This document shows positions 1 through 7,656 of a stretch of 36,933 nucleotides of DNA, one piece after another. The notes beneath the pieces are model-generated. The model had not been told where the DNA came from. It did no database searches and worked only from the letters and a program-made list of their open reading frames with translations. Each line of letters begins with the position of its first letter. The stretch's first letter is position 1. The position numbers and the translations under genes are program-made. Source of the stretch: Gemmatimonadetes bacterium 13_2_20CM_2_65_7 (GTDB lineage: Bacteria; Gemmatimonadota; Gemmatimonadetes; Gemmatimonadales; GWC2-71-9); contig MNDR01000063.1 of the NCBI GenBank assembly GCA_001915025.1, positions 1 through 36,933 on the forward strand. The letters are read 5' to 3'.

Positions 1-1299
1 ATCCTGATGTTGTGCGCAAGCGCCGCCGACGTCGCGCTCGATACCGCGAGCACACTCCGCTCGTCGCTCGACTTCGTGGGGAGCCCGATCGTGGCGCTGC
101 TGCTGGCGCTACTCTTCTCGTTCTGGTCGCTGGGCTACAGGCAGCACTTCACGCGCGATCAGATCCTGAAGTTCGCCAATGACTGCCTCGCGCCGACCGC
201 CACCATCTTGCTGGTGATCGGCGCCGGCGGCGGATTCAACAGGGTACTGCTGGAGAGCGGCGTGGGGAAAGCGATTGCCGCTATCGCACTGGGATCGCAT
301 GCCTCGCCACTTCTGCTCGCGTGGACCGTGGCGGCGCTCATCCGCGTGGCCACCGGCTCGGCGACCGTGGCGATGACGACGGCCGCTGGAATCGTCGCCC
401 CCATCGCGGCGGCGACGCCGGGGACTATGCCCGAACTCCTGGTGCTCGCGACGGGTACGGGCTCGCTGGTGCTGTCACACGTGAACGACTCGGGGTTCTG
501 GCTCATCAAGGAGTTCTTCAACATGACCGTGCAACAGACGCTGAAGACGTGGACTGTCGCGGAGACAATCATTGGGTTGGCGGGTTTGGCTCTCACGCTG
601 TTGCTCAGCCTCGTGGTGTCGGGGTGTACATCAGGCGAACCGCGGACGCGAGAGCTGAGCGCAGCAGGGTGGATCGATGTGACGGCTACGCTCGATCCGG
701 CGAGGACGCCGGTGTACGAGGGCGACGCGCCGATGAAGTTTGATTTTCTCAAGGACATGCGGAAGGGCGATAAGCTGACGCTGTCGGCCTACTCGATGGG
801 CGCGCACAGCGGGACGCACATCGACGCCCCGATGCATTTCGTTGCCAACGGAGCACCGATCGATCAGGTGGCGCTCGACCCGCTCATCGGTGCCGCGCGG
901 GTGATCGATATCCCGGACAGCGTGCGGGCGATCGACGCGACCGAGTTGAACAGGCACGACTGGAGGGGCGCGAAGCGGGTGCTATTCCGGACGCGGAGCA
1001 CGCTGCGCGGCTGGATGGACTCCGCGTTCCATCGCGACTTCGCCTACATCGCCCCGGACGCGGCGCAGCTCCTCGCGGACGCCGGCGTCGTGCTGGTCGG
1101 CGTCGACTACATCTCAGCGGAGCAATTCGGCGCTCCGGCGCCGCGGACGCACCAGATTCTGCTCGGGCGCGGGATTCCCATCGTGGAGGGACTGGATCTG
1201 CGCCCCGTGCACGCAGGTGACTACGATCTCATCGTGCTACCGATCAAGGTCCGAGGGCACGAAGGCGCGCCGGCGCGGGCCATCGTTAGGGAGCGGTGA
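1..1299 (+). CDS. GntP-type gluconate permease (C-terminal half) fused in frame to a cyclase-family metal hydrolase; 5' end outside window
   Basis: The frame is open from the window edge, so the N-terminus is missing. Residues numbered from the ATG at 7: about 1-205 are the C-terminal half of a GntP family H+/gluconate symporter, with several hydrophobic segments, the conserved RVATGSATVAM and SHVNDSGFW stretches, and the typical ending after WTVAETIIGL. About 207-430 are a PF04199 cyclase/kynurenine-formamidase-like hydrolase with the metal motif H267-SGT-H271-I-D273. GntP proteins normally stop at about residue 205; here translation continues through VVSGC, which reads as a lipobox with Cys207. 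The last permease helix could therefore act as, or have replaced, the signal sequence of a lipoprotein hydrolase. An internal start (ATG at 523) is possible. The 3' end overlaps the convergent hexosaminidase by 14 nt. Family calls are firm; whether the fusion is natural is uncertain. Confidence 0.8.
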   Translation: MLMLCASAADVALDTASTLRSSLDFVGSPIVALLLALLFSFWSLGYRQHFTRDQILKFANDCLAPTATILLVIGAGGGFNRVLLESGVGKAIAAIALGSHASPLLLAWTVAALIRVATGSATVAMTTAAGIVAPIAAATPGTMPELLVLATGTGSLVLSHVNDSGFWLIKEFFNMTVQQTLKTWTVAETIIGLAGLALTLLLSLVVSGCTSGEPRTRELSAAGWIDVTATLDPARTPVYEGDAPMKFDFLKDMRKGDKLTLSAYSMGAHSGTHIDAPMHFVANGAPIDQVALDPLIGAARVIDIPDSVRAIDATELNRHDWRGAKRVLFRTRSTLRGWMDSAFHRDFAYIAPDAAQLLADAGVVLVGVDYISAEQFGAPAPRTHQILLGRGIPIVEGLDLRPVHAGDYDLIVLPIKVRGHEGAPARAIVRER

Positions 1300-3602
1300 G
1301 TCTGGCCGTGTGGCCCCTTCGGCCGGCGGAGTTGAATGCGGCGACGCGGACTGTCCCGCGGAAGGGGATCGGACCGCGCACTTCGGCGCTGCGGACCGTA
1401 GGCTCGCTGCCGTCCGTCGTGTAGCGCAGAGTGAAGCCCGGCAGCTCCATGCTGGTGTGAACAGCTCCCCCTTCGACCTTCAAGCCCGGTGTGGGGATTC
1501 GATAGTTGAGGCCCGGGACCTCCCGATCGAGTCGAGGCAGCTCGCGCTGGCCGACGATATTCACGAAGCGGGACCAAGCCTCGCGATAGAGGGAGTCGGA
1601 TTTCGCGGCGTCGCGCTCTCTCGCCCAGTCGGGGTCGGGCGCCCACGCCCGCTCGGCGAGGGCGAACAATCTCGGGACGAGCATGTACTCGACCCGACCC
1701 TCCCCGCCCAGCGTCTCCGACCACAGATCCGCTTGAATCCCCACGATGTGTGCGCGGCCGTAGTCGGTGAGCCGGTCCTTGCCGGCGAACACGGCGGGGT
1801 CCAAAGGATTGCCTCGGCGGTCGAGGCGGGTCGACGTCGTAACCGCCATTCGCGAGGCGGTAGGCGAGGTCCTCGGCGCCACCGCCGGGGACGTTGTTCC
1901 AGACGTAGGCGCGCCAGCCGCGCGCGGCGAAATCGGGATTGGGGATGTTCGTCCGTCGCCCATCGCGGCTGGTCTTGCGTACGGCGATTTCCTCCCAGCC
2001 CGAGGGAGCGATACCCTGCGCCTTGAGGATCTGCTCCACGCGGCCGTAGAACACGAACCACAGATCGTCGACGCTCGTGAGGCCGTGCGCTTGCATGTAC
2101 GCCTGGACGGCCGGCGACCCTACCCAGACACCGGCTGGAACCTCATCACCACCCATGTGAATGTGGCGCAGCGGCGCACCGGCCTCGCGGTGCATCGCGG
2201 CCAGATCGCTCACCACGCGCTCGATGAACCCATACGTCGACTCGAGCGCCGGGTTCATCACGTTGTCGGGGTAACCCTGGACCGACGTGTAGACCGAGCG
2301 ATCGTCCGGGTCGTTGAGGCGGTACTGCTGGTTGCGCTGCATGGCCTTGACCGCGGCGCGCGCGTGGCCCGGCATCTCGATCTCCGGAATCACCTCGATG
2401 TGCCGCGCCGCGGCGTACCGCACAATCTCGACGTAGTCAGCATGGGAAAAGAATCCGCTCCCCCAGGGCCGGTCGACTGCGGGCCCAGAGCCGAATGCGG
2501 GCTGAAGATGCCGGTCCGAATCGGGCGGGTGGCCGCGTCGCGCACCCACCGCGGTCAGCTCGGGGAGGCTCGGGATCTCGACCCGCCACCCTTCATCGTC
2601 GGTGAGGTGCATGTGAAAGACATTGAGCTTGTAGCGGGCGAGGAGATCGAGCGTGCGCAGCACGAGCGGCTTCGAGTGGAAGTTGCGGGCAACGTCCAGC
2701 ATGAACCCGCGATAGCCAAAGCGCGGAGCATCCACGACCCGGATCGCCGACAAGACAAGACCTGTCCGAGGAGTTGGCGTGGGCAGCAAGCTGCGTAGCG
2801 ACTGGAGACCGTAGAAGACGCCGGCGCGCGACGTGCCCACGACACGAACGCCCTGGACGGTATCCACCACGAGCGAGTACGCCTCGGGCGACGTCTGACC
2901 TTCGACGGAGCCGACCTCGAGCCGCAGTGGCGGGCCGCTTCGCTTCTGGGTGGTGCCGAAGTAGGGACGCAGGTACTCCGCCGCGAATGCCGCCTCGGTT
3001 TTGAGCGCTTCGGGCGCTTCGACCGGCGGCATCGCCGTGAAGCGCAGCGCTCCCGCTCCTTTCGTCAGCTGCACCGGCGTCGGGAAAACCGGCGGCAAAT
3101 CACCCGCGGCGAGATCGCGAATCGCGGAGTCGAGCGCGAATTGCTTCTCGGGGCTCGCGACGCTGGGATGCTCGAACGGGGCGGCCACATAATCGCTCAA
3201 GGGGACACCCACGTCCTTCGCGTCGTCGAACACGATGTAGGGCCCCTGCGGCACGAAGCTGCGATTGAGCAACAGGTCCGTGACGTACGGGATCCGCACG
3301 CTGGCGCCGCGCGCCAATCCAGCGAACCCCGCTGCCGGCACCAGGCGGTGCAGGTCGCCCGGCAAGTCTTCGATGGTGAACCCGGCCCCGACGCTGCCAG
3401 GCCGCGCGCCGTGGAGCGCGTTATAGTAGATCGCCCATCCGCTCGGCGGCAGCGGCTTCGTGCCGCGGTTGGTGAGCGTGAAAACCGCGATGCTGTCCCC
3501 AACGAGCTCCCAGCGGAGCTGCGGGGATGTCTGAGCGGCGACGGGCCTCGCCGTGAGGGTCAAGAGAAGTGCGGGCAGTGCGGGAAGGAGTCGGTTGCGC
3601 AT
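1286..3602 (-). pseudogene. Beta-N-acetylhexosaminidase (GH20), internal deletion plus frameshift near 1832
   Basis: Family GH20 enzymes release terminal GlcNAc/GalNAc from chitin, murein or glycans. The ATG at 3602 begins a signal peptide (MRNRLLPALPALLL...AQ). It is followed by a carbohydrate-binding CHB_HEX-like domain (about 25-170), a GH20b domain (about 190-320) and the catalytic barrel with HMGGDEVPAG, whose D486-E487 is the catalytic pair. Reading frame 1 is good up to LANGGYDV (about 1833). After that the conserved C-terminal part (DRRGNPLDPAVF ... chitobiase C-terminal domain) continues in another frame to the TAA at 1286. The stretch usually found between GYDVV and RRGNPLDP, about 40-50 residues carrying substrate-binding tryptophan/aromatic positions, is absent. 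So this is a deletion with a frame change, not a simple one-base slip. It is either a decaying gene or an assembly error. Confidence 0.8.
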
Positions 3603-4455
3603 GCGGGAGATTAGACCTCTGCGGGTCGCTATGTCCAGTACGGCAACGGCCGCGCTCATCTATTTCTGTTTAGCGCCGAGTAGCGGCAGGCCGGCGTTCA
3701 GAGTGATCGCGTTCTTTACCGGCAAAGAGGATCCGGCGCATATCAGCTTTTTACATGAAGCCGAGCGATGGTTTCCGGAAATGGCGGCGAAATACCATTT
3801 CAGCTTTGACACCACATCCAATTGGCACAATCTGAATGCAGACTTTCTTGCGACGTATCAGGTCGTGGTCTTTCTTGATACGCGTCCTGAAGAACCCACA
3901 CAACGAGCGGCGTTTCAGGCGTACATGGAGCACGGCGGAGCCTGGATGGGCTTTCACTTTGCCGGTTTTGCGCTGACACCTTCGGCGTATCCGGCAAACT
4001 GGGACTGGTACCACAACACATTTCTCGGGTCAGGATCGTACGTCAGTAATACGTGGAGACCGACGTCGGCCATTCTCCGTGTTGAAGACCGCATGCATCC
4101 GGCGACTCACCATCTGCCCGAGACGTTTCGGTCCTCGCCAAATGAGTGGTACCGGTGGGAAAAAGATCTGCGGCAGAATCCTGACATAGAGATCCTGCTT
4201 TCCATCGACTCGAGCAGCTTTCCGCTGGGCACCGGGCCAAAGCCACACGAGATCTGGCACCGCGGATACTATCCCGTGGTTTGGACCAACAAGCACTACA
4301 AGATGATCTACCTCAACATGGGTCACAACGACATTGACTATGAGCACAAGTACGATGCAACGAACAAGACGTTGTCACATACCCTGAATAACCCAACACA
4401 GGATCAGCTAGTCATCGATGGCTTACTGTGGTTGGGGGACAGAGAGTCATTCTAG
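3601..4455 (+). CDS. ThuA-like domain protein (trehalose-utilisation family), exported
   Basis: PF06283 ThuA-like protein with a class I glutamine-amidotransferase-like fold. Family members occur with 3-keto-sugar genes, but few have a measured activity. The N-terminal hydrophobic segment (MSSTATAALIYFCLAPS, starting at 3631) suggests export. The domain begins at RVIAFFTGKEDPAHISF, continues through VVVFLDTRPEEPTQR and GGAWMGFHFAGF, and ends with NMGHNDIDYE and LLWLGDRES. The ATG at 3601 has AAGGAG about 10 nt upstream and is preferred; 3631 is the alternative. The 3601 start codon overlaps the hexosaminidase start codon on the other strand inside a GCGCATGCGC palindrome. Codon use is clearly less GC-rich than in the flanking genes, a possible sign of transfer. 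It could serve with the sugar-oxidation operon at 12903-17151, but it is not adjacent. Confidence 0.82.
   Translation: MREIRPLRVAMSSTATAALIYFCLAPSSGRPAFRVIAFFTGKEDPAHISFLHEAERWFPEMAAKYHFSFDTTSNWHNLNADFLATYQVVVFLDTRPEEPTQRAAFQAYMEHGGAWMGFHFAGFALTPSAYPANWDWYHNTFLGSGSYVSNTWRPTSAILRVEDRMHPATHHLPETFRSSPNEWYRWEKDLRQNPDIEILLSIDSSSFPLGTGPKPHEIWHRGYYPVVWTNKHYKMIYLNMGHNDIDYEHKYDATNKTLSHTLNNPTQDQLVIDGLLWLGDRESF
3610..3637 (-). promoter_or_regulatory. Candidate sigma70 promoter of the hexosaminidase gene (probably leaderless)
   Basis: On the minus strand TGGACA (3637-3632) lies 16 nt before TCTAAT (3615-3610); each box is 5/6 to consensus. Only 7 nt separate the -10 box from the ATG at 3602, so transcription would start at or next to the start codon. 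The boxes lie inside the 5' end of the divergent ThuA-like gene. The -10 sequence and 16-nt spacing are the same as at the murQ promoter (11061-11088). Confidence 0.5.
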
Positions 4456-5360
4456 TGAGGGCGTTTTTGACCTGCCTCAACACGCACAGCGAGGCGATTC
4501 TCCTCCGGCGGCAGCGGACACGTAGCGAAGGCCGTGTAGGCACAGGGCGGACTGATCGCACGATTGAAGTCGATGGTCGTCCAGCCGGTCGAGTCCGGAA
4601 CAGGCACCCAGAGATAACGGCCGGCGGGATACGTCTCGAGCCGATTGGTGGAGTCCTTGAACATCAGCCAGAGCCACTTGGGATCGCTGGGCTCGGCAAA
4701 CGCTTCGAGGCGCATCTCCCTACCGGCGAGGTGGAATACCAGCTCGCCCGGAACGGCGAGATGCTGTTCAGCGCCGGTTACATCTGCGAGGCGGAAGACC
4801 CGCCGTTGCCGATACGCCTTGAGTCGCGCGGCGACACGCCACCGCGGGTCGGGCTCGTAGTCCGGCGCCAACGTGAACCCCTTGAGACGTGGACTCGCCA
4901 AGTCCGTCACCCTGAGGTACTCGCGCTCATCCTGAACATGGATCCACATGCGCAACGAACCAAAGCGCAGGTAGGTCGGCATCGAATCGTCCTCCGTAAG
5001 AAGTGTCACGGTCGACGCGATTGGACGCTTCTGGTCCGAGCGGAGGCGGTGCCCGCGCGCGGGTTCGACTTGCACGATCCGACCGCGGCGCACGAAGGTA
5101 CCGACGAGCACCCGCGGGCCAGGCCCTGGGAGAACGATAGGCAATGAGGAGTCTGTCCCAAACGGCGTTCGCCCCTCGTTGAGGAGCCACAGACCGGCAA
5201 GCCCGACGAAGCGTTCGCCGATCGACTGCTGTAGCTCCGAGCGCCACGCGGCGTGTGCAGCGAGGAACGCCGGCCGATCAACGGGCGGCGGATCAGGCCA
5301 CGCCCTGGACGAGCAAGCACTCACCGTCGCGGCGAGCAGCAACCATTGGGCCTTCTTCAT
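4452..5360 (-). CDS. DUF1684 family lipoprotein
   Basis: PF07920 (DUF1684) protein of about 302 residues. The ATG at 5360 begins a lipoprotein signal (MKKAQWLLLAATVSAC, lipobox VSAC). DUF1684 features follow: FVGLAGLWLLNEGRTPFGTDSSLP near residue 50, LRFGSLRMWIHVQDEREYLRVTD, then SPRLKGFTL, and a C-terminal TGWTTIDFNRAISPPCAYTAFATCPLPPEENRL, where the PPCAYTAFATCPLPP block is the family signature. No biochemical role is established. Its start overlaps the DUF1761 stop by 4 nt (ATGA), so the two are translationally coupled, and its 3' end overlaps the convergent ThuA-like gene by 4 nt. Confidence 0.85.
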   Translation of the reverse strand: MKKAQWLLLAATVSACSSRAWPDPPPVDRPAFLAAHAAWRSELQQSIGERFVGLAGLWLLNEGRTPFGTDSSLPIVLPGPGPRVLVGTFVRRGRIVQVEPARGHRLRSDQKRPIASTVTLLTEDDSMPTYLRFGSLRMWIHVQDEREYLRVTDLASPRLKGFTLAPDYEPDPRWRVAARLKAYRQRRVFRLADVTGAEQHLAVPGELVFHLAGREMRLEAFAEPSDPKWLWLMFKDSTNRLETYPAGRYLWVPVPDSTGWTTIDFNRAISPPCAYTAFATCPLPPEENRLAVRVEAGQKRPH

Positions 5361-5770
5361 GAGCGCCACAGCGTCACGATGAGCGGTATCACCAGCATCT
5401 TCACGAGCCAGTCGCCGGCATGGATCGCGGCCACTTTCCACGGGACGTTTTCCCAGAGGACCGATCCTGTGAGCAGGATGACGGGGAACCCGATCCACAG
5501 GACAAGGCCGAAGTGGATCGCATAGATCCAGCTTCTGATGCCAAGGAGAGTGACGAAGCCCGCAATCACGTAGGCGAGGATGATGCACCGCACCAGCTCG
5601 ACCAACAGCTTCCCCGCCGGCATCTTCGCACCGGCCATCGCCGCGACGGGGTCCAGGCCACGCAGTCGCATCCAGGGTTTGAAGAACAGCAGGGGACTGT
5701 ACCAAAGCCAGCCCAGCACGAACACGACGACGGCGGCAATGACGACAGGCAGGATGCTCACGTGGACCAT
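5357..5770 (-). CDS. DUF1761 family integral membrane protein
   Basis: A 137-residue PF08570 (DUF1761) protein with four predicted membrane helices: about 5-25, 55-80, 85-105 and 115-135. The family pattern GWLWYSPLLF...W near the N-terminus and the GFP..LLTGSVLWEN loop are present. Function is unknown. The ATG at 5770 is preceded by a G-rich Shine-Dalgarno and starts 1 nt after the stop of the PspB-like gene; its end overlaps the DUF1684 start. The three form one operon. Confidence 0.82.
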   Translation of the reverse strand: MVHVSILPVVIAAVVVFVLGWLWYSPLLFFKPWMRLRGLDPVAAMAGAKMPAGKLLVELVRCIILAYVIAGFVTLLGIRSWIYAIHFGLVLWIGFPVILLTGSVLWENVPWKVAAIHAGDWLVKMLVIPLIVTLWRS

Positions 5771-5771
5771 G

Positions 5772-6017
5772 TCACGCCCCCCGGTTCACTTCCCGAGCCT
5801 TGCTGAGTAAACGCTCCGCGAAATCGAGCCGCTCCTGGGTTTCGGCCTGCTCCTGTTGGAGATCTTGCAGCCGACTCTCGAGTGCCTCGAGCCGCGCAGT
5901 GACATCGTCCGATAATGCTTGCGGACGAGCGGCACGAAGCCGAGCGAGCTTGATGACGGTGAGCGCGGGGATCCCCACGAATATCAGGAGTGCGGTAAGA
6001 AACACGGCAGGTTCCAT
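5772..6017 (-). CDS. Small PspB-like membrane/coiled-coil protein
   Basis: An 81-residue protein with one N-terminal membrane helix (about 4-24) and a charged helical tail (about 35-75) rich in E/Q/R/L with heptad-like spacing (LEALESRLQDLQQEQAETQERLDFAERLL). Architecture and size match phage-shock protein B, but I cannot show homology and no pspC or pspA is nearby. It is first in a three-gene coupled set with DUF1761 and DUF1684. Role unknown; an envelope-stress or scaffold function is only a guess. Confidence 0.7.
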   Translation of the reverse strand: MEPAVFLTALLIFVGIPALTVIKLARLRAARPQALSDDVTARLEALESRLQDLQQEQAETQERLDFAERLLSKAREVNRGA

Positions 6018-6055
6018 GTGGCTGTCCTCGTCGTTGCCTGGTAATCGCAGCGGGC

Positions 6056-6466
6056 CTAGGCCGCGGCATCATGCTCACCACGATACACCAAGCGGCCGGT
6101 GGCAACCAGCAGAAGCAGCACTGCTGTTCCCCCGCACGCGGCCGCGCAGACCAAGAGCAGCGGCAAGCGCTGTACCCGTACTCGATCCCAATTGTTGAAT
6201 CGAAGACCGATCTCCTGCGCCGTGAGTGCACGTGATTCCGTCCCGTCCATCATCGATACCCGGTGCTGCTCGACCAGCGTGCCAAGCGGCTGGCCGCGCG
6301 CGTAGATCTCCACACGATCTTTGCTATCCGCAAGCGAGAGAGCCAAGGGCGCCGGCGTCCACCAGATGTCAGCGCGCCGCGAGAGCTCGCTGTAGAGCGC
6401 GACGGCGGGAATGCAGAACAGCGCGGCCATAAGAGCTGAGAAGAAGATGCGGAGACGGGGGGGCAT
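6056..6466 (-). CDS. Two-helix membrane protein of unknown function
   Basis: A 136-residue protein with hydrophobic segments at about 8-26 and 103-125 and a polar region between them (about 27-100). The central part would lie outside the membrane, probably in the periplasm, and contains DSKDRVEIYARGQPLGTLVE. The ATG at 6466 has a good AGGAGG Shine-Dalgarno 6 nt upstream, which fixes the start. I do not recognise the family. It sits between the YbjQ gene (23 nt away) and the PspB-like gene in the same direction. Confidence 0.7.
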   Translation of the reverse strand: MPPRLRIFFSALMAALFCIPAVALYSELSRRADIWWTPAPLALSLADSKDRVEIYARGQPLGTLVEQHRVSMMDGTESRALTAQEIGLRFNNWDRVRVQRLPLLLVCAAACGGTAVLLLLVATGRLVYRGEHDAAA

Positions 6467-6489
6467 TGAGTCCTCCTGTGAACTTCAGC

Positions 6490-6831
6490 TCATTGTGAAC
6501 GCTGGATGACGACTGCCGTTCCGTAGCAGAGAACTTCGGTGGCCGAACCTTGTCGGCCAACTTCCGAACTCTCGTACCGGACTCCCACGACCGCGTTCGC
6601 CCGGAGTGCTCGAGCATGTTGTAGGAGCAGCTCGTAGGCCTGCTCTCGCGTTTGCTCACACATCTCGGTGTACGCACCGATCTGCCCACCGATGATCTGC
6701 TTCAGCCCACCCAGAAACCCCTGGCCGATCGTTGGCGATCGCACGACGATTCCGCGGACGAGGCCTTTGTATTCGGTGATGCGATATCCCTCAATCGAAA
6801 AGGTCGTAGTGGTCTGCAGCGTCTCTGGCAT
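6490..6831 (-). CDS. YbjQ/UPF0145 family protein
   Basis: A 113-residue PF01906 protein. Family features are seen in order: TTTFSIEGYRITEYKGLVRG near the N-terminus, VVRSPTIGQGFLGGLKQIIGGQIGAYTEM in the middle, AREQAYELLLQHARALRANAVVGVRYES, and a closing EVLCYGTAVVI. The family forms pentameric rings and has been annotated as heavy-metal binding, but a role is not established. The ATG at 6831 has AAGGAG 7 nt upstream. The downstream gene is a membrane protein, as often seen for YbjQ. Confidence 0.9.
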   Translation of the reverse strand: MPETLQTTTTFSIEGYRITEYKGLVRGIVVRSPTIGQGFLGGLKQIIGGQIGAYTEMCEQTREQAYELLLQHARALRANAVVGVRYESSEVGRQGSATEVLCYGTAVVIQRSQ

Positions 6832-6850
6832 CCATGCTCCTTGAGGGCGT

Positions 6851-7123
6851 TTATCGTTGCTTCATCACGAGCGCGATGGCCACCGCGGCAGGCACACCGA
6901 ATACCAAGAGGAAAAACGGAATCTCTTCGGCAACTGAGTATCCCGCCTTCGTAACTCCCGCCCACATGTTGATCCCGGCCCCGATGAACCACAGCGGAAT
7001 GAACACCTTCGCGGCGGTCGCGAGCCCGTGCGCCGGCGTCGGCGCGCCGAGCCAACCTCCAATGAGCAGGCATAACGCCAGCAGACCGAAGCCTGCTCCG
7101 ATCACCTTAATTGAATGCGCCAT
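6851..7123 (-). CDS. Small membrane protein, unknown
   Basis: A 90-residue protein with three likely membrane helices: about 5-25, 37-57 and 65-86. The first pair is separated by GAPTPAHGLATAAK and the second by TKAGYSVAEE. I do not recognise a family. No Shine-Dalgarno precedes the ATG at 7123. It ends 19 nt before the YbjQ start and is probably co-transcribed. A 13-mer shared with the upstream region of the next small membrane gene lies about 60-70 nt upstream. Confidence 0.65.
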   Translation of the reverse strand: MAHSIKVIGAGFGLLALCLLIGGWLGAPTPAHGLATAAKVFIPLWFIGAGINMWAGVTKAGYSVAEEIPFFLLVFGVPAAVAIALVMKQR

Positions 7124-7183
7124 GGCGTTGGTCGGGAGTTATGGAGGAGCGTTCATCAAAGGCCATAGAGAAGACTCATTCCT

Positions 7184-7196
7184 TAATCTACGCGCG
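7184..7196 (-). promoter_or_regulatory. 13-bp motif, copy 1 (possible promoter core)
   Basis: TAATCTACGCGCG on the plus strand (CGCGCGTAGATTA on minus) occurs here and again at 7644-7656. Each copy lies about 60-75 nt upstream of a minus-strand small membrane protein gene (starts at 7123 and 7571). TAGATT fits a -10 element, but neither copy has a convincing -35 box. The rest of 7124-7259 shows nothing else I can name. Confidence 0.35.
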
Positions 7197-7259
7197 CGCT
7201 TGACGTCCGCTTGATGCCAGGTAGGCAAAGTCAGGTCTCCGACCAAAGGAGCCATGCCA

Positions 7260-7571
7260 TCAACTCCCCAAGAGGGCCCTGAACACGAAGGGCTCCACGA
7301 TCTTGAACGCGACAAAAACGGCAGCGATCACAGCTGCCCGTCGGATCGCGATCTCCGGCAGCTTCCAGAGCAGGAAGACGCACAGCGCGAAATACGGGAG
7401 CAAAACCACAAGGCCGATGAGCGGAGTCAGAAAGGAATTCATCAACGCAGAGGCAATGACAAGAATGAATGCGACGAGCCCGGTTTCCAGAAAGTCGCGA
7501 TTAGGATTCTTCCGATCGAAGAGAAACATAAGTCCGAGCAGAACCAGACCATCCAGAATGATCGTGATCAT
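7260..7571 (-). CDS. Small polytopic membrane protein, unknown
   Basis: A 103-residue, strongly hydrophobic protein with about three to four helices (about 2-16, 28-48, 50-70 and 78-98) and charged linkers (FDRKNPNRDFLE, KLPEIAIRR). The ATG at 7571 is followed by MITIILDGLVLLGLMF. I do not recognise a family. It reads in the same direction as, but 136 nt upstream of, the next small membrane protein, and each appears to have its own upstream motif. Confidence 0.62.
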   Translation of the reverse strand: MITIILDGLVLLGLMFLFDRKNPNRDFLETGLVAFILVIASALMNSFLTPLIGLVVLLPYFALCVFLLWKLPEIAIRRAAVIAAVFVAFKIVEPFVFRALLGS

Positions 7572-7643
7572 CGGCGGTCTACCCGATCTGCAGCGTGCTC
7601 ACACACCAAGTTGAAGACGAGTAGCGTGGACGCGACCGGATGC

Positions 7644-7656
7644 TAATCTACGCGCG
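7644..7656 (-). promoter_or_regulatory. 13-bp motif, copy 2 (possible promoter core)
   Basis: Identical to the 13-mer at 7184-7196 and placed at a similar distance upstream of a minus-strand small membrane protein gene (start 7571). It abuts the nagZ stop codon at 7657. It could be a -10-containing element or a regulator site. Confidence 0.35.

Noticed and set aside
1217-2798. Plus-strand frames over the hexosaminidase gene
   Set aside because: Antisense shadows with no recognisable domains; expected in GC-rich DNA.
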